Positions 1 to 13,139 of a DNA stretch of 64,000 nucleotides are shown piece after piece. Position numbers and translations under genes: made by a program. The notes under the pieces were generated by a model. That model had not been told where the DNA came from. It worked only from the letters and a program-made list of their open reading frames with translations, and made no database searches. Each line of letters starts with the position of its first letter. Within the stretch, counting starts at the first letter, position 1. The DNA is from Hofstenia miamia (taxonomy: Eukaryota; Xenacoelomorpha; Acoela). The stretch lies in contig SCFE01000003.1 of the NCBI GenBank assembly GCA_004352715.1, positions 5,442,797-5,506,796 on the forward strand, written 5' to 3'.

Positions 1-311
1 CTTTTTCACTTACTGTGTTTTTGTAATAAAATTTAAAAGACATTTGGCTTTTAATTGCACCCTGCACAAATACTTGTGAACATTTGATGTGAAAATTGTA
101 AGCAAACTTTTTTATGTTTAAAGTGGCAATTAAATATCCATTAATGGTCATAATTGATTTGTCATATTACCCATTTCCATTAACGGATTTTTGAGAAAAA
201 AAAATTTCTACAGAATTAAACTTACTTATTGAGCAGCTCTGATTGTGAATGCAACACAACGCAGAAAAGTTTAAAGTCTGTGCATAATTTTTAGCAATAA
301 TGTGTACTTAC

Positions 312-449
312 TTTTCTCTGTAAAGCTAATATGCAAATGACTACTTGTGCGATATTTCGTTTATCAACTAAATCAACGGGTTGAAAGAGTTCCCTGTCAG
401 GCAATCCATATGCTCTTGCGGATTCTTGAAATGCTGCACCATTTTCCAT
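312..449 (-). CDS. Calponin-like gene, coding exon 3
   Basis: A 138-base, phase-0 exon (46 codons) between acceptor CTGTTTAG and donor GTAAGT. It encodes MENGAAFQESARAYGLPD, then ELFQPVDLVDKRNIAQVV and the start of the last CH helix, ending LQRK. The following intron continues past the left edge. Confidence 0.88.
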
Positions 450-2587
450 CTAAACAGGGACATACATATATTTGGAAATTTTTAGTGAATTAAAAACTGG
501 CGCTCAGTACGATTTCTTAAAAAAATTGGAGTTAACACTAGCGATTTCACTCTCCTGTATCCGCGGATAAAGGTGATTGCGAATGATTATTGTAGAATAT
601 GGATAAGGTCTGGCCTCCCACATCTCCTAAAACCTTAATTTGTTCTAAATTTTACAGATATATTATTTTGTCATACATGTAATTTGCATTAAAATTTCTA
701 ACTTTTTTATCCTAATTTCTCGTAATTTTTTTATATCTTTTGAATCCTAAAATAGTTTTATTTACTAATTAGAGATAAATATTAATAATAATGAATTGAT
801 TTCAATTTTTAGAGAGTGTTCTTTTTGAAACAACTTTTCACCCAAAAATGTTTTAGCATCTACACATTGAATTTTTTTAACATAATCTCACTCATTTTCC
901 GTTATCTTAGAAAATATTATTGTTAATATTGTCTAAGGATTATCAAAAGTAAAATATTCAACTAAGAAAAGTATTTTAGAAATACCCATTACAAAAGATA
1001 TTACTTCCCAGGTTCGTAGCCATAGCCACAGGCGGTTTGGGGGACGAGCCCCCTTGGAAGGTCAGGCACCCCCTCCTGGACAACAAACCTAACAGCAAAA
1101 TCAGCAAATAAAAATAAAATTTGTTAATTCAATTGTGCTTTCAACAATAATGTGAAATGTATTTCTAAGGTCTTTTGTGTATATTCTCAAAAAATTGTCG
1201 CTCGGCTTCACCCCGATGCTGGTCGCTTACGTAATCACTACTAGATTACCTCTCCTGCTAAAAAATCCCGCCACGCCAATGCATGCAACACAAAGTTAAA
1301 ATGGTGCACAGTTTTGGTAAAATTTCAATTTAAATTTTAAGAAGGTCGAAATTTTCATCAACTCCTCTTGAATGTGTGCCGACCCCCTTAGGAGATGATG
1401 CTGGCTACGGGCCTGTTATTTCCTATTTCAAAATATCTCATTAGAGGCATCAATCAGATCTAGAGGCAAAAAGAATACTAAAGAGATAAGAAAAAACAAG
1501 AAAAGTTAATCTAAATTTCAAGAAAATATTATTTTAAGAAATTACTGTCTGGAAAAAATTCCTCCAAAACCATCTTTTAGCTTCTCAATCTAAAATCGGA
1601 ACAGGCACTAAAGAAGAAAGGCATTACTCAATTGTTGGATAACAACCTTTGCTATAAATTTTGTTTAAAACAAATTTTATTGCTATCTATCTATCTTTCA
1701 AAGTTAATTTTCTTATTAATATTCTATTATATCATGTTTGTTTGAAATTTATTTTGAAGTTTCTTCGTTGGTGAAATACTTGATGAATGACACTCTATGA
1801 CAATAAATTTAGAAAACATAGAAGCTTATAGTTCTGGATAATCAGTTAAAAAACGTTATATTCAAGTCTACTCACACACATATAGTTTTTTTACTAGATT
1901 TTCTCCATGTATTGCTGGGTATATTGACAAAGTTTCTAGGGATGCTCCTTCTTTTAATGTGTATGTTTGTCCAAATATTCATTAATTTGTACTACTAGAA
2001 GGTCTTGATAATCCAAGAAAATTTGTACCAATTTTTCAAAAAAACGTCCTAATATCCTTATTTATTTTGCAGTTTAGGTGGGAGGTTATAAGCTGTTCAG
2101 TACACATTAGGCGTAACTTAATTAACTTTCAAAAAATTAAATGAATAAATTGATAAGGAATTAATATATAATAAGCATAAATAGTGTTCAAAAATTAATT
2201 AATAGTTTTTAAAATATTATAATACCATCAAAAGAACTTTTAATCTCAGATCCTGGTGGTACTGGAAAGAAATTATTTTTGAAGGGAGAGCACTGCATTA
2301 AAGGTTTTACCTGCACATCCTTAGTTTATACACAATTAATAATAAACATATTTTAATTCTTAAGCATTAGCATGCTGGGAGGTGGTGACCGATGTGTTCA
2401 GACCAGACTAAATCAAATATTATTTAGCGTCATTATATGTACATTCATACAAATATAACTACTTACCATTTGAAAGTTGCCTCTACACTTCTTGTTATAA
2501 GGCCCAATTTTTGCTCCAACTAAGTTCTCCATTAATCTAAAAACTGAGCAATCACACATCTTAATGTATGATACCTAAATTCTAATA

Positions 2588-2631
<44 letters not shown>

Positions 2632-3927
2632 TAACTTTTCCACTTTGTTTATATGTCATATTTTGAGATGGGTAACGCGCATGTTAAGGCCGCACGAAAT
2701 TACTACAGAATAAACAAGAAAATGATATTTTTGAAATTATGCTTTTTGTCAAATTTTTAATTATTTCCACTATGCAAATGCTGAGTTAATGAATTTATGA
2801 TTTTTATTTAGTCGGGCATTGTAATGTGTTTCATTTTAAATGTTTACAAAATAAAATGGCACACATTGCAAATACTATGATTTAAAAATGTCAGAATATA
2901 GTGATTAGATATGCATATCTATCTATTATAGGGAATATCGCTGAAATTATCAAAAATCCATTTTACTAGTTCTTATCCAATTTTCAGGCCTTGCAATAAT
3001 TTATTTCAATAATATTGCAATACAAAAAATCAAATTAAATATATTTCAATAAAAATTTGCTAGCAATATAATATTAAAATATTTGCATTATTTTGATTTA
3101 TTGAAAACTGCCTATTTTAATGAGAAAAAATACTTTTTTCCCTATAGTATTTTGTGAGCTCATTGAGATTATGCTTGACAAACTTAATCATTTTCTAGAG
3201 TAGAGCTTACTTCTATATATCAAAGACATTCTACATTGGGAAAGAGTATTTCAATATAACTGCAGAGGCCATGCTCATTTTTTCCTTTTCTAATATTCGT
3301 ATAACTGCAAAAGAAAGTCAATGCACAACTTTCATTATTTTACGTGTCTCCAATTGAATCTAGCTTAAGCTAATCTGAAAATCTTTTTGTAAACAAAGAT
3401 ACATAAAATTGGTCCTTGCTATTCACACACTTTCCTGTACAGACAAGGACCAAATAATGTAGAGTAAAATCTTATGCTCATTTAAATGTTGCAGTCAGGC
3501 ATTATTATGCCAAAAAAGTACTATTATTAATGGGCTTATTTTGCTCATTTCTTAAAAGCCTAGCTAAAATCAGAAACTAACAAGCTAACATAGTCATTTT
3601 TTAAAAAACACCTTCCGAAGATACATGTACTTTAATCTATTTCAATTACAATTATATTGTGAGGAAATTCTTTGTCAATACAGTTTTGCAAAATATTGTA
3701 TTAACAAAATATTATTGAAATCCCTGCCAAAAATTTACTTACTTGCATAGAATGATTCCGTCTTTTAATACCGCAGCAAAGTCTCCATTGGGTACATTCA
3801 CAGGTTTTTCTGCATTCTTAAGCATGTCACGCACCCATCCAAGTGCATTCTGCTCACGTTCTTTCAGGTCTGCGGCCTTAAAAGTTTCGATTTGTGATTG
3901 TGTACGATTGAGTTCCGTATCACTCAT
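312..3927 (-). CDS. Calponin/transgelin-like (muscle protein 20 type) gene, 5' three exons
   Basis: Three coding exons on the minus strand, 3743-3927, 2467-2536 and 312-449, join in phase to give 131 residues and then run off the left edge. The product starts MSDTELNRTQ and carries a calponin-homology (CH) domain: ALGWVRDML, then DGIILCKLMENL, then NFQMMENGAAF and YGLPDRELFQPVDLVDKRN. This order is typical of the single-CH calponin/transgelin/Mp20 family, which binds actin in muscle and cytoskeleton. These proteins are usually about 180-200 residues, so the last CH helix and any C-terminal calponin repeat lie beyond base 1. I chose the ATG at 3925-3927 because it gives the usual short N-terminus before the CH domain. 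The frame stays open upstream to 4119, but that part looks like an intron or leader with a possible acceptor just before the ATG. Family assignment is firm; the exact paralogue is not. Confidence 0.9.
450..2466 (-). other. Intron 2 of the calponin-like gene
   Basis: A 2017-base AT-rich intron with no coding signal. It contains the hAT-type MITE at 1009-1415 and otherwise nothing I can name. Confidence 0.8.
1009..1415. mobile_element. Non-autonomous hAT-type element (MITE)
   Basis: This 407-base unit begins CAGGTTCGTAGCC and ends GGCTACGGGCCTG, an imperfect terminal inverted repeat. It is bounded by 8-base direct repeats, ttacttcc at 1001-1008 and ttatttcc at 1416-1423, which match at 7 of 8 positions. 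The 8-base duplication and CAGG/CCTG-type ends fit the hAT superfamily. It has no transposase and is locally GC-richer than the host intron. Confidence 0.75.
2467..2536 (-). CDS. Calponin-like gene, coding exon 2
   Basis: A 70-base exon bounded by acceptor TTTTTAG and donor GTAAGT. It completes the split lysine codon and encodes LMENLVGAKIGPYNKKCRGN followed by FQM. It is too short to stand out as an open frame and was recognised from the CH-domain pattern and the matching splice phases. Confidence 0.87.
2537..3742 (-). other. Intron 1 of the calponin-like gene
   Basis: A 1206-base AT-rich intron containing the TA microsatellite at 2594-2629. No other feature is seen. Confidence 0.8.
2594..2629. 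repeat. (TA)n microsatellite
   Basis: An uninterrupted AT dinucleotide tract of about 36 bases. Confidence 0.95.
3743..3927 (-). CDS. Calponin-like gene, coding exon 1
   Basis: This exon is 185 bases and encodes the N-terminus through GIILC, ending in phase 2. A consensus donor GTAAGT follows immediately (3737-3742 on the plus strand). It holds the first part of the CH domain. The sequence before the ATG reads like a 3' splice site (pyrimidine-poor, ending GCAG), so a 5' untranslated exon further upstream is possible. Confidence 0.88.
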
Positions 3928-5868
3928 TGCAAAAACGGCCCTGCACGTAGTAAACAAATAGATAGTAATGCAAACAGCTAGTTTATGTATTGCTGATTCA
4001 ATAGCAATCAACCGTTTATTGCATATCAGCTTGCATTTTAATAGAAGAAAGGATATTACCCGACTCCTGTTTACATTACGGTATAAATTACAAAAGATGG
4101 CGCTGCTATAACTAAGCAATATAATTTTAACCCTCAGTGTATTTTAACCCTATTCCTATCCTATGGCTGGGGGATTCCCCATTCTCATTCTCTCAACTTT
4201 ACATGGTATTTGATTGCAAAACTCTCATCGATTTCTGACTAAATTTTACCTTGCCTCATTTTGCCGAAGTGTTATTTTTTCGTTCTGGAAACGCCTACTT
4301 ATGTCGTTTTTCCATTGACTAATTTTTGATAATTAAGATAAAATTTAGTACCTATGTACAATATAGTGTTGGAAAAGTAGTCAATCTGGGGCAAAGTGAA
4401 CCCAAAATCAACTTCATAACGCTTTCTGAGCACGAGATGTGTGCATTAGGTCCACGGATAAGGATTTGTGGGTGGTTCATTTTTGGTGTCCGAGAGGGCT
4501 CGTACCCGTAAAATAAGGAATAGCCCACTCGCGCCCTCCCGTATATGTCTATGTCCACCTGTATAATCGTTCCTTTTAGAGATAGTAGCTAATAAAATCA
4601 AACAATAAAAGCAAAGATTTATCACATGAAAAGCAAAATAGTACAACTAATTGTATTTTATGAACTATTTTAGAACTAAATCGTACCATTTGATATATAT
4701 ATGATAGTCATATGGTACCATAAAAGGAAATATTATCTATATTTTAAAATATATAATTAACAGTCTTGAAAATATTTAAAGAAATGACTGCATTACGTCT
4801 TCCTTTATATTATTTAATCCTGCAAAAGTAATAGCAGAATAGATCGATGTTAAAAGGTTGCAAATCGTAATGTGTAGTACATCAAATAACAATGTAATTG
4901 GCCAAACTTGCTCAATAAGAAAATATATTAATTTCTCTCGCTGTACACCATACTATATACATATATATATATATATATGATTTATTCCACAATTTGGTGC
5001 TTGAACAAACCGGGAATGACACCAGAGATGAGTTATTATACAAATCATACAATATTTCAACCTTTCCAATATAGCTTTAATATATAGCCTCCATAGCACA
5101 CTGATAGTATTAGAATTAATGTGCTATTTACTATTTGGAAAAATCCGCCTACTGGAATGTGAGCTACGTATTCACCCTACAGTAGGCGAGGGGTAAAATG
5201 ACATTTTACAGTATTTTCTCAATTATCAGAACAGTTTGGGCAGATGTTCTTCTAAATTTATCTGGTTAGTTGCATTAAATGCAAAAAACTTACAAACATT
5301 TTAAAAACCAATTTTTATAATTCTTTAAACATTTTAAACATTATGGCAAATCGGAATAAATAGTTGTGTTCAGTGGTGTATTCAAGGGGAGGGGGAATAC
5401 CCTTTTAGGTTTCCATATTTTATTAAGAAATTTCTACACAATAATTAAGAACTAAGATGGTAAAATGCTTGTTGAGAGACCATTTTTCAAAATTTCGAGA
5501 GTTTATGTAAGGATCTTTCATACAATTCATCACTCCAATTTGTGGAATGTAATCTTGACCATGTTTTAACAAGAACCTACAACTTTGAAATTTTTTCTCC
5601 TTTGCGAGAACTCCGCTTTGCCACAACTGCTATAAAGCACTTAATCGGCCTTATCAGATAATCGAGTTTTATGGGTGTAATATGCCATAATGTTTACTAC
5701 TGTGCACAATTTTTGTATTGAATTTCTCTAGCAAAATTTGCGCTTTTAATTATTTAGAGTGATTTGATTTCATAAGTAAAGGTGTTTGTTTTCGTTATGT
5801 TATAAATCATGTCTTTCAAATACGCTAGTAGTACAAAATATTCTAAAAATGGCTAAAATGAGCAATTT

Positions 5869-5904
<36 letters not shown>
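3928..5904. other. Upstream flank of the calponin-like gene, no gene seen
   Basis: AT-rich sequence with short TA tracts at 4961-4979 and 5871-5901. Around 5373 there is a solitary hAT-like start, CAGTGGTGTATTCAAGG followed by a G-rich run, without a partner end. Small open frames at 4326-4646 and 5423-5626 show no recognisable domain. The calponin promoter should lie here, but no core element can be picked out with confidence. Confidence 0.6.
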
Positions 5905-5905
5905 N

Positions 5906-5958
5906 CCCTCGATAAGTGAGGTGATTAAATGGCTATTTTCCTTTTCCAATCATCCGTT

Positions 5959-5992
<34 letters not shown>

Positions 5993-6045
5993 AACGGATG
6001 ATTGGAAAAGGAAAATAGCCATTTAATCACCTCACTTATCGAGGG
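5906..6045. repeat. Perfect 55-base palindrome around a (TA)15 core
   Basis: The left arm at 5906-5960 is the exact reverse complement of the right arm at 5991-6045, with 30 bases of TA repeat between them. The left arm begins directly after the single N at 5905, where another TA tract ends. This is either a true hairpin or a fold-back artefact at a contig join. Confidence 0.95.
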
Positions 6046-7667
6046 TGTCAGCTGATACAAAATTTTTTGTCACTTTTACGCTCTTTGTGGTGAAAACGAG
6101 TCGCGAATACATATGTTTACAATAGAATCGACGGTGGTGTGTGGTTTAGTAGTGAAGACAAAGCCCTAATCCAAAACAAATTGATTCTTGAGGCAAAATT
6201 GGTTGTACCACAAGCATTTTAGTTCATCCTTTAAGACAATGAAATTACTACTGCCTAACCAGCATGCATTGAGTTCACACGATTTAAGATCTTCTTCTCA
6301 GGACAAACTGATTTTGGTGAACCATTGCCTAAGTCAGAACTCAATACACCAACATGTCATGCATCAGGTAGTGCTGTAAACTTAGTTAAAAAAAGTCAAC
6401 ATAAGCTCTAACAAGGCATCAAAAATTGATTTATGGTCATGATTTGCTAGCTGCTATTTATGCTCAATCATTGTGTTGATAAACTGATGGTCAATACGAT
6501 CAATTAACAGAAAATTTTGCAAAAAACTTATCCACTTTACAAGTTTTAGCTAATGATGACTTAATGCAATATCTTTTTGAACTAGTTTTGAAGAAGCAGA
6601 AACTTCTTCTCATCAAGTTCTTCATTTGAGCTTGAGTGACTATCACTTATGGCTAAACGTGTTTTTGCTTCAGATTCATGTATTTTAGTAATCTCTGTTT
6701 CTGGATAGGAGTTTTTTTTAGCAATTTAAAATTAATTGAAATTGCCAGATATGGTTTTTCTCTTTAATCATATATTGCATTCAAAATGGTGATTGACATA
6801 CAATATTGTTTCAATCTAGCTCTACAGTATCATTAACATATTCAAAATTATACCTTACTACATTTATTTCACAATGCAAATACGGTTAATTTTGAAATAT
6901 CATACAGATAAACGTACAACGCTCATTGTGATTATCACACTACAAACGGCTCACTTTGTATTTAGTTTAAAGAAAGGCACACACACTTGCAACCATAAAC
7001 CAATCTCAGCCTGGCCTGTTGCAATTGGTAAAATTCAGGCCCGTGCCCGTCGCATCCAAAATCATTATAATATTTTTTGTAGGTAAATTTAGATTAGTTA
7101 GCATAATATTGTATTGTAAGAGAAAGAATGTATATTATGTATATATATTAATCCAATTTTGAGCAATTTTAGGCCCGTTGTTCAAAAATTTCGGACCCAG
7201 GAAAGCTTCATTCTTAGTTTTATGGGCCAATCCCGGTTTTTTGAAAGTCGGGCAAGATTAAAACTCTGAGACCACATCAGAGTTGGAAATGGATCCGGCT
7301 GGGGTTTGGCTGGACCGGACTGGAAATAGATAAAAATCTAAAAGAACAAATGAATACAGAATTTTCTATTTTTTAACTAATTTGTAAACAATTTGAATTA
7401 GGCATTTGAAAAATTTTACAGTTGGGGCATGTGTCTTATTAGCGATCAAATATGTAAAAATAGCTTACTTAAGAAAGCCTATTGTTAGTCAATTTTAGTA
7501 AATATTAATCAATATTTCTACCTTAGTTCAAAATTATAATATATTTTATTGAAACAATCCCAACATATTACATCTAGCCATTTATTATGGTTGTAAGATA
7601 TTGTTGAAATAGTCGGAAACCCGAGAGATCCGGGCATAGTTGTACACGTACCCAATACCGAATCAGT
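6046..7667. other. Intergenic, nothing recognised
   Basis: AT-rich sequence without a convincing gene. A short minus-strand stretch near 6590-6710 reads as an acidic, Ser-rich peptide but has no recognisable family. The segment 7010-7320 is locally GC-richer and may be an old element. Confidence 0.5.
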
Positions 7668-7910
7668 GCCAACCTAAGTCCAATTGATTGATTTCCATGA
7701 AAATAATATTTGTTAACAATGATTGTATCAAATTAATCATTATTCCATATTAAGAAATTACGTTGAAAAAGCTGCAAANNNNNNNNNNNNNNNNNNNNNG
7801 CCAACCTAAGTCCAATTGATTGATTTCCATGAAAATAATATTTGTTAACAATGGTTGTATCAAATTAATCATTATTCCATATTAAGAAATTACGTTGAAA
7901 AAGCTGCAAA
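7668..7910. repeat. 111-base direct repeat flanking an assembly gap
   Basis: Bases 7668-7778 and 7800-7910 are the same sequence except for one A/G difference, and the 21-N gap at 7779-7799 separates them. This is the signature of two overlapping contigs placed end to end, possibly from different haplotypes. Confidence 0.93.
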
Positions 7911-10900
7911 CTTGGTGAAAGTTAGTAGAGAATGTCACAACATGCCTAAATTTACTTATAAATTGACAGACTGTCAAGTTTTTGCTCAAATACAAATTTG
8001 ATAAGTTGAACTAGTGTATTCAAAAAACATCTTCTGTTGATGAACTCTAAACTGAAATTTCTTTTGCGTGTCAAAACCAGACATTTAAAATAATCCTAAA
8101 AATGCCTATGAATGATATTTTAACCACTGTGAAGTATGCATCATCAAATATGGTTGATATCAGAGTTATTATACAGCATACTGGTAAAATGGTTCAAGGA
8201 TCCAAGAACAAATATTATGATCATAGAGATTATTAAATATACGCATATCTTTCATAGGATTTGGGTATTTTCAAATGAATCAGCTGCTTCCAACGATTAT
8301 CCCCTGTCCCTGCTCTAACCCAAGAAAAAGTCAGTGTAAAGGAATATTCGAAAAAAATAACACGGTTTTAAGACTTTGAACCAAGCCTAAGAATTACTAA
8401 GTTATCATTATTATAGCTTAATAACCAAACGCAAGCCTATTTTGAGAAACGAATCTGAAAAGTGTGAAGCCATGTAAAAATACTTATTTTACAATCTTCA
8501 GAAATGTAATCTTTGACGTTAAAGGCAGTAATGATGCTGCAAGTTACGTATAAATATTGATAAAAATGAAAATCAAGTAAGAAATTTTTTTCCACTAAAA
8601 AAGTATTTTTCTACCCAAAAAGTATCTATTATTTGTTGAGATTTATATTATATAATTATGTGCGATATATTTGAGAAATTTCAAAATTGATCATGATATT
8701 TAGTAATACTAGCAAAAAGTTTCTTGATACAGGACTATTAGATCGCTAAAAAGTCATCATCTTGATAATTATAATTGAGGTAATTGGGAGCACTGAGAAA
8801 ATTTAATTTAATTCTTCATATATTATATATAAAGAAGTAAATATAAAACTTCTGACCAAAAGAGATTATCCCTCTGAATTTTTTCCAAAACTTCTGTAAA
8901 TTTGCTAGCGCGAATGATTAAAAAATTGTACATATTTATATTTAGAAAGCCAAAATCAAGTAGTTGTATATATCGCATAAGCTTATGTCATGTACAATAT
9001 TTATAAAACGAGTATTCCATGTATACATGCAATCGTAGGATATTTGCCACAACATGGAAAGGTGTTTAGTAATAAATCAATAGAAACGATTGAAACACTT
9101 ACTGTGGGCATGTTTTCGAAATTCGCTGTTCTAAGCGCTTATCAAGCTAAGGTCAGATCGTGACGTAAATGGAAACATAATACGAGGAAATATGCCATGC
9201 TTAAACGTGATAAGTACAATTGTTTTGTCAATTAAATTGTACTTGTGAAGTACTGGAAGAATAAATAAAAATTTGTTATTCGAAAGTTTAATCATTATAA
9301 TCCAAAAGTGTAATACACAAGTATATTTTCCTTTTGATAAAGAAAGTATATTTAATTTTTATGAATTCAGGATCGCAATTCACGCCTATAAACCATGTAT
9401 TCATTAATACCAGGAACTCTGCAATTAATAATCCATTCAATCAGTTTTTAATAAATAGAATTTGTCTTCATTCAGTCAAGTATACCTCCGTCATTCAATT
9501 AATTAATACTACAAATTCAAAAGGACATAGTAACATTAATATTTTATTGGCTTAATGTTTTAAAAAAACAGGTAGGTTGAAAATAAGAATTTATTGCAGT
9601 CTTTTCGAGCATGAGCAAATATTTTGCGGTTGAAGGTGTTTTTATTTCATTTGACAATTATGGTATTTACATAGAAGAATAGTTATCTACTAAATATATA
9701 GATATAGTTATAGTATTGACTTATGAAAATACAATTGTGTTTATACTGAAAACTGTAAAATTAGTGTCCTAGCTTATCGACTAATGTAATACATTGCATT
9801 CACCAAGAATTAAATGAGCCCAAGGCCAGACTAAGCTCTACTTAAATTTTTTAATTATTGTAAGTTCAATCTAAGTCCTGAGCGACTCAAACGGAAATGA
9901 CAATAGGTAGTTCAGACTCTGTGTAACATCAACAGAAACAGAATACATGCAGAATCTAATCGGGCAGAACTCCCTCAGCCCTTAAGTTGAGCAAGGGTAT
10001 ATAAAATGCCTTAGCGTTCTTTCAAATATTGAATGCTATTTCCTCATTATGAAAAAAGTGTTTAAAAATTGTATGTTTCTACATTTGAATTTAACATATA
10101 ACGACTTCTTAAATCTTTGAGATTTATTGAGAATGACGTTATGTGAGCAAAGTCAAGATTCATACCTCAACATGAAGAACTTCAGGATCCACTTCAAGCT
10201 GTATTTACAGTGATACCAAAGTTAGTCCTGTGTCCTTCAACTGATATTGCGAACTCTCTAGTAACCATCACTTCTCTACAAATCAAATTTCACAATTAAT
10301 GCATTTATAGGCCTATTTCCTCAAAGAATATTTATAATAACTTTCTGCCAGCAATATAATGCGAATTGGTTTCAAAGGCTTCACAGATATGTTAACTCTG
10401 AAGTTGTTTCTCAGCTTTTTAAAAGACTTACAACAAAAGTGGATTTTTCATTGGAGTAATTTTGATCCAATTTAAAAATTAATTGCTTAACAGTTCAACA
10501 AATATGTCAATGATTGCCTATATTTCAACATTTGATTATTTGAAGTGAAAGTCCTACAAGCTATTAACTAAAAATGAGTAGTTTTAGTTGGTATATATTA
10601 CTCCATAAAGAGCTTTACTCAAAGCTCAAAGAACTGTTTGGTATTAAGCACAATGCACAACATGTGTTGACTTACTGCATTGAAAGTTTGTTCTAAAGGA
10701 GTAAATCAATACAAAACTTTACCTGAAATTTCATGAATAATAGTGAGATAGTTTCTTTTTACATTAATGTATTGAGTGAGTAAAATATGCTGAAGAAAGT
10801 GTCACTACTGAGAAATCAAAATCAGAAAAGATGATATGAAAAATTTTAGAATCTAAAAACAATAGTTTTTATGAAAAATTGAGTAAATTAAAAGTTCATT

Positions 10901-11857
10901 GGAACTTTAGAAGAATAGTATTTAAATGTGGATGAAGACTTTGAACAAGTTCAGCCATCAACTAAACATGAATTTGAAAAAACAGAGGTGAATGGTGCTC
11001 GGAATTTAACTAAGAATTTGAATATTTGCCCTTAATCTAACACATCGAAATGATGAGTCTAAATTTTCAGCCTTACTTTCTGTTCAATTCTGCTTTTGAA
11101 CGTAAGTATAGCATCAATATCAATAGTTCAGTAGATCATAAAAGCGCTAGTATTATTGAAAAACACAAAAGATTATTTAATTTTTCAATGGAATATAATA
11201 GGCTCCAAAGATTGAACTAAATCTGTGGATTAATAATCCCTGGCTGGCACACATTAAGCTTATAATAATTTCATTAAACATTTATGTTTTAGTTTTATTT
11301 TATGAATAAATATACAAAAGATATAGTTGAGTATCTTAGGAGTGAAGAGCAGAGGCGGCCCTAGAAGAGGGAACTGGAGGAACGCCCTCCCCCTCAACAG
11401 AATGGAGATGCTTCCATTCCTCGTGAAAAGTATGCCTGCAACAGTCATAATACATTTATATTAAGCACTTGTTTAACATTGTCTGCAGGTGTAAGCAATA
11501 TTTAATTGACATTACAATTATTGCAATAATTGTTGAAAATCGATTAATCTATTGAATACTTTAGAAGAACAAAAATTGTCAATCATTTGCAATTATTTAA
11601 GGTTCACTAAGGCGTTCTTACTAGCATTAAGGAAGAGAATCTTGCTGAAGCATATATTCAAGTCCCGATTCGAGAGTCATTATTTTCCTGCCTAGTAAAT
11701 CAATATAGTATTGAGTGTTGCGAGTGTACTGCACAATTTGATGAACAAAAAATATATCATGCTTCCACCACCAAATTCACTTTTTTGTACATTGAAGGCA
11801 TAACATCAACCTTATCTTTCACCATTGTTATCTTCTGTCAGACACCTGATACTGTGA
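7911..11857. other. Intergenic, nothing firmly recognised
   Basis: About 4 kb of AT-rich sequence with only short chance open frames. At 11346 there is a solitary GC-rich hAT-like start, CAGAGGCGGCCCTAG, with no matching opposite end found nearby. Confidence 0.5.
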
Positions 11858-12614
11858 CAGAAACGGATACAGAGGGTGCCCCGAGCCCCTCTAAAATATA
11901 AATAGTTCGATGAAGTGGTGCAAAAATTACAAACCAAATTCTTTTGTACTCAAAAGTGTACATCAAATTTTTGTATTCGAACTCAATAACTTGGCGGATT
12001 TCACGAACCTTCTCCAAAATTACAAAAAAGACTTTTGTGACTTTTCCAAAACCCAACACAATTTTTTGTAATTTAAAAATTTCATAGATTTTCGCAAGAT
12101 TTTTTGCATTTTGGGATGCTTGATTTTCTTGAACTTCATCAAAGTAGTCAACAAAATGTATATAATTTGACGAGTAGACACACATTCATAATTTTATGTG
12201 AACATTTTGCACTTTACTTAATCCTATATCATTAAAAATGCACTAAAAATTTTCTTTTTTGTAGTGCACAACGAAATCCTATAATTTGAAATCCATAATG
12301 TATTCAATTTAGTGCATATTTTCGTAAGAAATATTACACAAAAATACCAGTTTCGAAAAATAATACTATTTTGTTGAACAATTTGATACAATTTCAGGCA
12401 ATTGCCCACTATGAATATTACTACTTTGGGTTAAAAACAATGAAATAATTGAAATTTAAAAAATGCTTGTTGGGTTTTGAGAGTAGCACTAATAGCATAA
12501 TTACATTTTTGGAGTCAGTAAATGATAGTGAAGTGGTAACGAATTATGCACTTAGAAATTTACAATTTATTTTGCATTGGCCCCCTCTAAGAAATATTTC
12601 TGTACCCGCCACTG
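11858..12614. mobile_element. Non-autonomous hAT-type element with perfect 8-base TSD
   Basis: This 757-base unit starts CAGAAACGGATACAGA and ends TCTGTACCCGCCACTG, imperfect inverted termini. Perfect 8-base direct repeats TACTGTGA flank it at 11850-11857 and 12615-12622. The CAG..CTG ends and 8-base target duplication are hallmarks of hAT. An internal minus-strand frame of about 115 codons (11838-12185) runs across the left terminus and has no transposase motif, so I treat it as chance. Confidence 0.85.
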
Positions 12615-13139
12615 TACTGTGATGTCAAACCTAAAAAATTAAACAATAATAGTGGCTTTAACATAAAGTATATAAGGTAGAACCAAATTTGCTCATATTG
12701 ATTATGATTACTGGCAACACTTAACTTATATTTGTCTAGAACAATTTCTTCTTAGTGCTAACAGAGGTATGAAGCACTCGTAAACTTCTTTGCAATCTCA
12801 CAACGATGATTTTTCTTTTAAAAAGTTTTTTGTGATATGTTTGGTTTTTATTGAACACAAATAATTTTAATTTACTATGATTTTTAACTATTGTTTTATT
12901 TCCAATTATTGCCTAAAGCAAATCTAGCAATGAGAAATATTTCCATTTTGAAAGAAATGTTTGTGAAATAATAGTTTGCTAAAGTGAAAACAATTTGAAC
13001 ACGTTTTCTGTATTTTTTACTTGTGTGACAATTGGTGAATTACATATCAACACTAATAAAAACAATAGAGAAATAAACTATTTAATACAAATTATGGCAA
13101 GTTAAAAAATGTAGCTAAAGGCATTTTGGGGCAGCACAG
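12615..13139. other. Intergenic, nothing recognised
   Basis: AT-rich sequence between a MITE and a LINE tail, with no coding signal. Confidence 0.5.

Noticed and set aside
3928-4119. Upstream extension of the calponin exon 1 frame to 4119
   Set aside because: The added residues are unlike any calponin N-terminus, and a likely acceptor lies just before the internal ATG.
5373-5410. Complete hAT MITE starting CAGTGGTGTATTC
   Set aside because: No inverted partner or repeat of its left flank gttgtgtt was found downstream, so only a solo end can be noted.
11838-12185. 115-codon minus-strand frame
   Set aside because: It crosses the left terminus of a hAT MITE and its flanking duplication and shows no transposase or host domain, so it is most likely chance.
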